From contig JAPWDM010000001.1 of NCBI GenBank assembly GCA_035578155.1, positions 172,880,395-172,944,394 of the forward strand: 64,000 bases of DNA. Reading direction: 5' to 3'. Below are positions 31,842 through 43,800 of the stretch, piece by piece. Every line of letters starts with the position of its first letter. Position 1 is the stretch's first letter. The translations under genes were made by a program, and so were the position numbers. The notes beneath the pieces were generated by a model. It was not told the origin of the DNA and made no database searches. It worked only from the letters and a program-made list of their open reading frames with translations. This stretch comes from Brachynemurus nebulosus. Taxonomy: Eukaryota > Arthropoda > Insecta > Neuroptera > Myrmeleontidae.

Positions 31842-34800
31842 TCATTTCAAATAATGATCGAATGATTTACACAAACAGAATGCAAAAAATATTCCGAACA
31901 CTTGAATTAAACCCATTCCGATCACGGTGGCAATAATTATATCGATATGTTGCATAAACCAATCCATCAGCGTTTTGAAACAACCCTGTAAAAAAAAGAT
32001 TAATTTGTACCAATAAATTAACGAATCAGTTTTTGAAATTTGCAATAAATAACAAAAGAATATTAAAGTTAGGCGCGGAATGATTGTCCTCTAACTCGTC
32101 TGTGACGTCACGTCTCCGTACAGCTGCGCGCCGAGTGTCTTTTATTTATCTTAAATTACCTTTACCATGTATATCTAACAACAACAAAAATGGTTTTTTA
32201 TCTAATATTTATAAATCTTTAACAACTCAAAAATTGACAATTTAAAACGTCAATATTTTAACTTATAACAGATGAAAACTAGAGTCCCTATAATAAATAG
32301 AGTCGTGACATGTCATCCAGTTTGTATCCAAAACAGAGCGGGGAAACTTCAAAATTAATTATCACATATTTGGGTAAATATTTTTGAGTACATAATTATT
32401 GTTAATAAGTTATGAATTAATGAACAATTAAAAATTTTTAATTTAATTATTCTTTCTAAGTGAAACTAAATGGTTTTTGTTAACATTTCATTTATTTCCA
32501 ATGTGTTTTACGAAAACTTTAGATTCAAAATGCCGGAACCAATCAGCGTTCAGCACACATGTCACCACTCTATTTATTATAGGCACTCTAATGAAAACAT
32601 CAAAATAAATTGTCAATATTTAATAATTAACGTGTTTAACAGCACTGGTGGTGAAATTAGAAGCTGTATTGGGTAGAATATGTAGTAATCTAATGACGCG
32701 TATATAATTTGTATAGTACCAAATAGTACGTATTTCTGTCATCAATGAGATATATGTTTTATTTAATAGTTTATAGTTAATATAAGGAAGGTTTAGGTGA
32801 TTTTTTAGATAATAATTATAAGGAATATTTTGGAATAAATGATCACCAAGTTACATCAAAAAGTTTTCTTTGTTTTTTATTGGCTACGTACGTTTCGAGA
32901 ATATAAATCTCTTCTTCAGGCCATAATCTTAAAATATTAGAAACAAACATAATATTAAAATAATAAATGGTAATACAATAAATCAAATACTTACAACTTC
33001 TTTTAAAAAACAAATCAAAATGAAAAAATTATTATAGTTATTAAGATAAAAATACACAATCTTTACAGTCAAAAAATAAAAATTTAAATTAAGACAAACA
33101 AATTTTTAAAAAAATAAAAAATTATATTGTTGAAAAACTAATAAAATACTTTTTTTTAAAATAGTATCACGTCAAACATTGAAATGAATTAAAAATCAAA
33201 AATCAAAAAATCAAAAAATCAAAAAACAAAATTGCAAAAAATCAAACAACAAATTGAAATAGACAAAATAGGTCCACAGATGTACTTCATATCTATTCTA
33301 TTTTATAGAGAATAATAATAATGTGTTTATGTAAGTGCATATTATTTATAGTATATTTAAATTTATTTTTGTTTATGTTTTTGAATATTTTGACATAAGG
33401 GTTTATAAAGTGTCAGATTGTCATTTTCAACTTGATTGTTTACATTTTCCGTTGAGAAAATCCATAGGGTTTCCAGGTTCAATCTTTTTTTATAGTTTTT
33501 TTCGTATTGTAGTATTTTTCGTTTTTTATTTTTTAAAAAATCTGTTTGTCTTAATTTAAATTTTTATTTTTTGATTGTAAAGATTGTGTATTTTTATCTT
33601 AATAACTATAATAATTTTTTCATTTTGATTTGTTTTTTAAAAGAAGTTGTAAGTATTTGATTTATTGTATTACCATTTATTATTTTAATATTATGTTTGT
33701 TTCTAATATTTTAAGATTATGGCCTGAAGAAGAGATTTATATTCTCGAAACGTACGTAGCCAATAAAAAACAAAGAAAACTTTTTGATGTAACTTGGTGA
33801 TCATTTATTCCAAAATATTCCTTATAATAGTTTATAGTTTTACCACCAGATGGGCGCGTGTAATCTTCTTGTCACTTTTCACCAATTTTGGGTGCTCTTA
33901 GTTTAAAAACGGAATAGTATTTTTTTATATTCTGTAACTTAACAGTTTAACAGAGGTTTTACATACTGTTAAAACAAAAAAAAGATTACAGAACAGCAGT
34001 GACATGATCAATGATGTAGGAGATATGACGTCACACGATTCTAGCAGGCGGAGGAAAACTGTGGAAAGCGTAAATTTAAAATTTTATAACATTGTTAGTT
34101 ATTGAAATATTTTAATGTTTTTTTCACACTTTGGTTTAAGTTGAATTGAATTTTTATTTTATTTTTATTCATAAAAAAAAATAATGGTAAACTTCTGATT
34201 TATGAGAATATCTTATTTATGAGAATTTATCTTACCATTTTGTAATATGAATTTGATTCGGATGGATTTGTTGTGCAATCTGTATAATTGCCAATATTTT
34301 TATCATATACACAACACGCTTCTGGTATTTTTCGATCGCCACGTTCGCTAATCCATTTCGGACTATTTTCAAAATCATTATAGTCATCAACGCCACAACA
34401 GGACATTTGTTTCATCATTGTATTCCACATTAACGTAACGCCATCTGCTTTATCTGGCGTTGCGTAATAATTTGTTATCGTTGATTTTAGGAAATTTTTT
34501 GTTTGTTGGCTAGCCTGAAATAAAATAAAATAAATGTGACTAAATTCGTTGAATAAATATATATTACGTCATAATCTTTGGTATAATGGATGACATTAAA
34601 TTTAATAAATTTAACACTATGAGACCCGAGCACCTTTGCAGAAACTTCCCCGGAAGCCGGCAATATTAAAAAAAAAACTATATAAACAAATACATAAAAT
34701 AAAATGATTCAAACACTGAATAGATTCAACATAGTTCAACATGTATGTGTAAAACTGTAAACATACGTACGTGATACGTACATACTACATATACACTGAC

Positions 34801-37800
34801 ATTCAGATCAATTTTATTTAGAAATATAAATTATATTTTTTATGTATTTTTTGTTTATCTTAAAATTTTTTATATATAGAAACCAAAAGAGAGTGTGTGC
34901 TGGTATGTATTTGTGTGAGTAGGAACACATCTGTGTGATGAGTGATGATAAACATCGCACACATAATGCGTAACCAACTAATCAATTAATCATTGATCGC
35001 GGTCAGCCTCTGGGGATGTTTTGCTTGGTTTCATATGCCGAAGCCATGGGACTGAAAGTGTTAATAAGGATTATGAAAAATTGAAGAATACTATTTGAAT
35101 AAAAATGAAGGTTAGTAAGAAAGAATAATATTTTATTATGCAAATTAATTTTTTTTTATTTCTTCTCAAATATTCAAATTTTTTCAAAAATATAACAAAA
35201 TATAAAGTAGGAATTTTATAATATTAACAATATTAGGAACATTCTTAAGCGTACAAATATTAATTAATTTTACTTAAGTTCAGTTTAAGTACAATATAAA
35301 CACTTATTTTCGCTCAAATAGTACTATTTTTTGGTTTCATAAAATTTGCTTTCGCTATCATGAATTATTATAGTAATTTTTTGAATAATGCGCATGACAA
35401 AAATGTAAATGACTTCATTCGAGTCTTAACGAAAACAAATCTGAAACGAACATAATTTAAAAATAAATTTTAAGAATTTTTAATATACACTATAAGGGCA
35501 GTCATTTCGCCAAAACAAAATGAACCAATAATTACAGAACATGAAACAAATATTAAAAAAAGTGAAAACAGAAAAATACCTAATAATAAAATTGCAATTA
35601 CACAAATAATTGACAATGAAATAAACAAAATAAAAAATGTAAAAATAATTAAACAAATTATTGCTAAAATTGATAATAGTGCGCTTTTAAAAACGACTGT
35701 TAATGTTTCAGCAAATTGTATTAAGGTTTGTTCAATGTATTTGTGTTGTTCTGAAAATGATATTATCTGTCCGGTTGTGTACAAGAGTAGAAGTGTGATT
35801 CCCAGTGGTATATTTTGTATAAATATTGATTTCTTCGTGTACCAATCTTCGAGAGTGGATTTTCTCATCTATGGTAAAAGAAAAAAATAAAATATTCTTA
35901 GAAGTATGTTCAGTTTGAAATGAATGATTTCTAAAACTTTATTTTTTTCTAAAATTTTTGAAATTACATATTTTTTGTGTTTAAATTTTAAAAATTGTAT
36001 AACTATAATAGGTACTAATAAAAACTTCAATATTTTTCTTCCAAAATTTTTCGGCCAATAATACCGTAACTTTTAAAGATATTCGCATACGATTCTCGAA
36101 TATTTTCGTCGATAGTTCTTAATGAATTAGTTAACTTTTTGAAATTGATAGCTTCCAAATTATTTATTGTTGCTTCTAATGGTATTAGTGATGTTGGTTG
36201 TACTAAACCCAATACGGCATTTTTTGATTGTTTTATGTTACTTGGGGTCTTGTGTTTTAAAATTTTTTTTATTTGATTGCTACCTATATTTTTGGCGGTT
36301 TTTTCAATTTTGTTAAAATTATTTGGATTCCAATTTTGCAGAAGTGCAGATTTATTTTCAAATATTTCTGCTCCCAAAGTTCTATAGTTATTGCTGTATT
36401 GATATATTTTATTATTGATGGATTCATTATTTATTGCCTTAAAGTTTCGATCATCTGCTATAGTTTTTATGTCGGGCAAATCGATATTCAAATTGTTCGA
36501 TTTAAAATTTTTCGTTACTTCATTTGTTCTTACGTTTTCTAATAACTTGTCATCAAGGTGGGATTTTTTATTGCCTCTTTTCTTTCTTCGAGGCGGGTAA
36601 AATAATCGCGGCAATACACAAGGAACTGCATTAGGTTTTAAAGTTACATATCCACCTACATTTTTAATAAAATCCTTTTCTTTAAAATGTTTCGAACATA
36701 CTACATGAAACGGTTTAACATCAAGATTGGGTTGTTTAATTGCTTTTAACCATTTTTCTTTTAACGTTTGACGTTTAGGTATTCTATAAGTTTTATAAAA
36801 TTACACGAAAGTATAAAGTTAGGTTAAATTAGGTTATGTTTAGAATATAGGAAAAAATAAGGCTAGTCATACACTTCCGATTTAAATTTCGATAATCGAA
36901 TTGGAAGTTGAAGCACACATACGATTATAAAGTCGATAATCGTTGGTGAGTAAACCGATTTAAGGGCAGACTATGATCTCTTGGGCGCCGTCATTTGAGT
37001 GTATATTCTGGTAAACTCGACTAAAATAAACACTTTTTCAAGAACAAAAAAATTTTTTAGATCGTGAGTGCCAATGTTTGAAATATAAGCTTGAATGGGT
37101 GATGTTTTTTTTACAGGTAATAATTCATTTTGCCATGAATGGGCTATTTCCTAGTATCCGTGCACACCATAATTTTTGAAACTGAAAATTAGTTAGCTAC
37201 ATGATTATTAGCATTATTACAAGAAAAATTACTCCTTATTTTCTTTTATTGGAATTTCCATAACACTAAATAATTTACAAAACGTATTAATTTAAAGTGA
37301 AATTTTGAAATTTCCGCGCTTAATATCTCGAAAACGAAGCGAGATATTGATTTTTTTTATTCGTAAAAAAGTGCGTATTTTGGTCGGTTTTACCAGAATA
37401 TACACTCAAATTACGGCACTCAGGAAATTATAGTCTTGCCCGATTTTCGGCCCGGGCTCCGAAAATCAGACGTGTATGGCCAGTTTAAAAGTCGTCATAC
37501 CGAAAAAAGTATATTTTATTATCAACGCAGAATTTTTCATTACAGCCATAAACTAGACAAGTGTAAACCATTTCAACATAAATTTCAGCTTTAATAAACT
37601 ATAACTACAAAAAATTTTGATTTTCTTTTAGAAAAATACTATAATTTTGAATAATTTTGTTGAAAAATTGTTGACATAGTAAATTGTTTGTCAAAACTGT
37701 TTGAAGCTATTTGATCCATAGTTGGAAGATAAATTTATTATTTGTTAAAATTTATTCAATTGTAAAAAATTTGCATAGTTTTTAATTTATTGGAAATTAT

Positions 37801-40800
37801 AATATATAATTAGCGAATGTATAGCAAATTATATGATTCATTACTTAAAAAAAAAAGTACAGAATAAATGAATCACCCGAATCATTATTATTAATTAAAC
37901 TAAAAAGGCATTGAATATTGTTGTAATTAATTAATTAGGTAACAAAAATAAAATAACCAATGTATTGGTTTTTACGATTTCGTAGTTCTAACAATGAAAT
38001 CCTTATGAATTCATCATTTCTGTCATCACATTAATTAGGTGGTCTACCCGCACCTGATCCCTTTGTAATAGTCAGTGTGTCAGATTTTACGCAATTTAAG
38101 AGACAGTATCGTTTTTTAAAACTATTATTCAAATTTCTTTAACTCATATAGAATAGAAAGTAAAAGATTTAGATAATCATATCATTAACAAGTTAAAGGC
38201 TAATTTTAATAAGCAAGAAATATTTTTGTGCCAAAAATTTTAAAAAACTCTAGCTATTGACTACGAAATCTTCACTTAATGCGTGTCTAACACGCACTTG
38301 GTGATTTTTCTGTTTGTATATTTGAGTCTTTATCTATCGGTCTTTATTTTAATCACTACATTAAATTTAGTCAATTTATTCCAATGAGTCTCTGAGGTCT
38401 ACGACTCTTCGTAAATTGTGTCAAAATTTAGGCGAATTTAAGCTTACAAAATATGTTTTTATTGGCAAATTCGTACCTAAAACTAAAATTTTTAGGAATA
38501 GGGATATGGGTCTGTGAAGTGTTTGTGAAATATTCTAACCTAATTCAGGGATGGATCCAGAGGGGGGAGGGGGTTAAAGATTTTCATGACTTTCAAAGAT
38601 GACACCAAACTCGATTAAAATTCAAGAAACATCCTTGTAGTCAGAGGTGTGATCCTTGTAGTGAAACGAAAGTAGTCTCATCGAATCAAACAATATTAGG
38701 TTAATGCAGTTCTTTTTAATTTCATTATTTGGTAGATATAATTTTGATGGAAACTTAAAGTAGATGGTAAAAGTTTAGACTTGAGGGTGTTTAGGTTTAT
38801 ATTTTTGCGTTTCACTATTAAAAGCAAACATATTGAATGATAACTCATATAATTATTTAACATTTAACACAAATTTCAAACATAGTCAAGTACCCTATTG
38901 TCATCGGCACTATACAGTGGCCATCCAATGGTACGTACTCCGATTTTACGTAGTGACGTCAGCGATTTAGTGGGGTTCTCCTCTCACAGATATGTTGATG
39001 TTTGTCTGTGTTGGTGAAAATTTATGTACCAAGCCAGAGTCAGGGCCGTAGGTAATATTGTCTGAGGGTCTCGTAACACTTAAAAATTTTAAAATTTCAC
39101 TGCAGATATATATGCACATCTTCTGCATACGTAATATGCAAAATGCAAATGCAAGATGAGTAACGTAAAATTCTAGAATATTCTAATCATCAACTAGCAG
39201 AGGTATCAAAAAACAAAGTTCACTGTTGAATTGGTCATTAAAAATGAGATTAAACAGTGTAGTTTGACAAAAATTCTAGAATGTTCTATTTGTCAACTAG
39301 CAAAGATATTGAAAAATCAATTGTACCATTTAATTGTCCATTGAAAAAGAGGTCAAATTACACATTTTGACAAATGTTCTGGAATATTCTATTCGTCAAC
39401 TAGCAAAGATATTCAAAAACACACGTCGCCATTGAATTGGGTACCAAAAAAGAAACCAAATAACATATTTTGAGAAATGTTCTAGAATATTCTATTTGTC
39501 AACTAACAAAGATATTGGAAAATCTACTGCACCACTTAATTTTCCAACCGAAATTAAACTAATGTAAACCAAATGTCCGATTTTGACAAACAATTTTTGC
39601 TATCTGACAAATAGAATATTCTAGAACATTTATGAAAATGTGCTATTCCGTCTTTTATTCGATGACCAATTAAATGGTGCAATCGATTTTTTGATATCTT
39701 TGTTAGTTAACGAATAGAACATTCTAGAATTTTTGTCAAAATGCGCTGCTTAATCCAATTTTTAGTGCGCAATTCAATAGTGAAGTTTGTTTTTTGGTAT
39801 CTTTGCCAGTTCAAAAGTAGAATATTCTAGAATTTTTGTCAGCTTCCGCTATTTGGCGTCTTTTACACTGATGAATGCGATAGTGAAGTTGATTTTTCGA
39901 CAGTTTTCTAAAAGTCGTCACTCATATTCATTAGTATAACATTCGATTTCCTTTGTCTACATAACCGAATTTTAGGTGTAAATTGCCTCTTATGATAATA
40001 TTGTTTTAAATAAATTCAGATAAATAATATTTACCAACCCCCCAAAACAAAAGTTTACCGACGCCCCTGGTCTTCCGATTTTACGTACTTCTCCTTAAAT
40101 TTGTACCGACCACTACGTAAAATTGGATTTGTGGTGTAATATGGAGCGACCCTAAAGTTATGTTTTTTACATTTTGTAAAAAACATAACTTTAAACACTG
40201 AAGTAGAGTAAACTTCCGTTCCTTCATTACGTTAACACTTTTATTTTAACGGTAGGGAAAATTTTTTTGTCTCAAAATGCCTCTGAGCATTGGAGAGATA
40301 GAGGGAGTACAGGTATGTATTCAATTCAATGTAATATATGAAAATGAAGCCAAAAAAGGGTTAAAGTGTTGGCCAATATGGCCCTTAAACAAGGTTTAAA
40401 AATTTAAAATTTAAAATTTTTCTATATTTACTGATGTTATATTTGTTACTATAAATATTGTTAGAATATTTACTAATAAATAATCTCAAATTACAACAAA
40501 AATCGTATACAAATTAAAAAATATTTATTACCACTGACACTTTATAGGTTATGAAAGGTGTTAACGTGGTGTTAACATCAGGGCTGCCAGTAAAAATTTT
40601 TAGTTTATACAGTCAGGTCTCTGAAATTATACATAATTGACTCCCATTATACAAAACAACTTTTCGTTACAAAAAAAGAGCAAGAAAAAAATGAACCGAT
40701 TTTTTTCCAACTAAACCTTAATTATTAAATTTTAATCATTTTTGCAATTTTGTCAGAACGAAAGAAAATTCATATACACGTAAGGGCGTATGTAGTTTCA

Positions 40801-43800
40801 TTGGGTCTAACGTGATGTCACATTAATAAAGAATTGCAACTGCTATGTTCAGCGTATTCAGTCTAAATTTTCGGTGTTTGTATCCAATTATACAAGAAAA
40901 TTCCTTATACAAAGAGGATACACAAGGCAACCAAATTATACAGATTTTGTATCCAATTATACAATCTGGCAGCCCTGGTTAACATATATGTATTATAACT
41001 ATATGGCCAATCCCTATAAGAGGCAGTGGTTCCGATGAAGTGAGACGGATAGACATCGGGTAGAGGCACTTCAGTTGTTTTGCGCAGATGCATCAATTAG
41101 TGTTTACCGTGTTTACTGTTCAGATTGGTTCATATTACCACCAAAAAAGTCGCATTTGCGCAAAACGAACAAAATACTTCCAAATCTGCACCGTGATGTT
41201 GGGACGTTTTTTCCATATCCATTTGGCTATATATGTATACTACATATATGGGTGTTAACCAATGTGGCGATTTGCTTCAAAAAAGATAATGTGTACTCCA
41301 TCTATTGTATGGTATATACACATTCTGATATCAGTGATATCTATGCAAAATGCTGGACCTTTTATTGCCAGTGACAAGTACAATAGATAAGGTTGCAAAA
41401 AAAAAGTGTAAATAAAGATCCCAACATCAAAAAAGTGAACCCTAGGAATTTTCAAAATATAAATTATACTGAACCTGTGTACTAAACTATGTTGGTAATA
41501 TTAAACATTACTTAGAATTATACCGTATGTATTTCGAAAAATCTGTCATAGATGGCGGCTCCGGTACCTGTGAATTTATACATATCAAAACATTTTGAGC
41601 TGCCATATTGAGTTAATTCGTCTTAATCATTTAAAGAGTTCATTAAAATGTAATGAAGATCTGTAAATGTTACAAAGTTATAGACATAATAATAAATTAC
41701 TTTGTATACTTACTTCATCTTTATTTGTTGCTGCTAGAATGCCAGCGGTGACTTCAACGGCCAGTATGATAATTAAACAGATGCCATACTGTAAGCAAAA
41801 ATATAAATAGAATTAATATTCATAATTATAATATTGTTATCTGCAAATATTATCTTTTACATATTTAAATATCGTGGGATCATTCTGATTATATAGAATC
41901 GACATTTTGTAATTTTATATCTATATAGGTATGCATGTGCAATGTGTAAATGAAAGCTTGCAACATATGAAAAAGCAACAACGAGCTTGTGGAAAGATCG
42001 TCTATGAAACTTAGTTAATTGTTAGACGAATGATACTATTATTCCCAAAGGAAAATTAACCCATTTGGGCAGCAGAAGGTGAGGAAGAGCGAAAACTTTT
42101 TCCTCGCGCAGATACCACATTGTGCGGGATACTGTTAGAAAGGATTTTTAACTTCCCATTGCAAGTTATTGTAATAGGTCCAATTTTACGAATCGCTAAT
42201 TTTGACATATCTCCACGTTTCAAGGTCACTAGAATCCAAATCCATCGTTTTTAGCGTGATGTCTGTGTGTGCGTTCGTTAGTTCGTACGTTCGTGAATTT
42301 TTTTTCGTCTCGCATATCTCGAGAGCAAATGATGATACCAATTCCGGACTAATTTCATTAGATACGTAATCAAAAAATGAAGACCGGATAAAGTTTTCAG
42401 CAAGTTCGGATTAGCGGGGTGTTTTTTGTGACAAAAAAACGGAATTAACTTTATTAACACAACATAGATTATATGGATTTTTACCATAACATTATTATAT
42501 AACGGCCTAAGAACCTTCCTTGATGTTAAAAACACCAGTAAATAATTATAAAATTTTAAAAAAAAACGAAATGAGAAACTTTTTGTGAAATATTTTTTGT
42601 CTCGCATATCTTGAGAACAAATGATAATATCATTTGTTTGATAAGGGTCCCCACCCTTAGGTACAGAAGGCGAAGCCTCCGGTACGATGCAAGAGGCAAA
42701 GCCTCTATCGGGGGCCCAGGGGAGGAGTCCCCTGAAATGAAAAAAGAATTACTTATGTACAGTAGTCTCCAATCTTTAAGGACACCCAATGGGAAGTTGA
42801 CAGTGTGGGTAGACCTGTCCCCCAAATTTTTCCATATAGTTGATTGCAATGAAAGTTTGATAGATTTTTAAGATATAAAGATCCCAATTTTCGATTTCAT
42901 AACTACGGTGCCCGCTGTCGCCGGCGAATGACGTGGACACCGCTACCCCTACCAAACAATTATGATACAACAAAACACATCATTGTATCTACACAAACAT
43001 GCGAATGAGTTAGTGTAATATGTTGATGAATGACTACGCAGCTTGCATATATATAGTATGACATATATACTGTCATAACCGACCTTTGTAACTAACAACC
43101 AACAATTACAAATAAATTTATTTTAAGAAAGATATCCCTTTATTTTGAGAATTTTTTTGTTCAATAGATTTTTTACACTTAAATATCACACACTTCATAT
43201 ATTTTTCTGTTTAAATTTCACGAGTTGATTAAAAAAACAATGACATAAGAACGATGTGAACGATGTGACGAACAGTAACATACTAAATCAGAAGCGGTGT
43301 AAATTGCACAACATTGCACCTTACGAACGACAGATTTTTATATGTAGACTGCTTTTATAATGTTCTGTGGATGAATTGTTGTGCGCAAGCTCGCGAAGGT
43401 TTCTAAATTAGTACAACCATTTTACAATAAGTGGCGCGCGAATCGTTTCAATTACTGTGTATAAACCTTTCAAATACCTTCCTTCGTTCGCGCAAGTGGA
43501 ATGGGTAGAATACATCAACTCACTGGCTTGTGATAAGACACAGTCCTGTATTTGGCAGATACTGACCTTACTTTCAAAATGACTTAGACTGATCCATTTT
43601 AAAATGCGTTCCTGTACTTCTCTTTTTTTATATAGTTTATTGAGTGATATTGCAACATGTACCAGGTACTCACTGTAGTATTAAATAAATATTTTATCGC
43701 GCGAGAATTTTAAAAAACTCTAGCTATTGAACTACGAAATCCTGACTTAATGCGTGTCTAACACGTACTTGGTGATTTTTTTCCTTAATTGGTATTAAAA

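Noticed and set aside
38545..39040. Possible hAT left end CAGGGATGGATCCAGAGG
   Set aside because: No inverted partner or target duplication could be matched downstream.
40905..41455. Short frames on both strands around 41000-41450
   Set aside because: They span the end of a hAT MITE, repeat C and a B1 repeat; no family similarity.
42278..42973. Overlapping 65-110 codon frames on both strands
   Set aside because: They cover a repeat and the GC-rich hairpin patch; no domain, splice context or frame preference.
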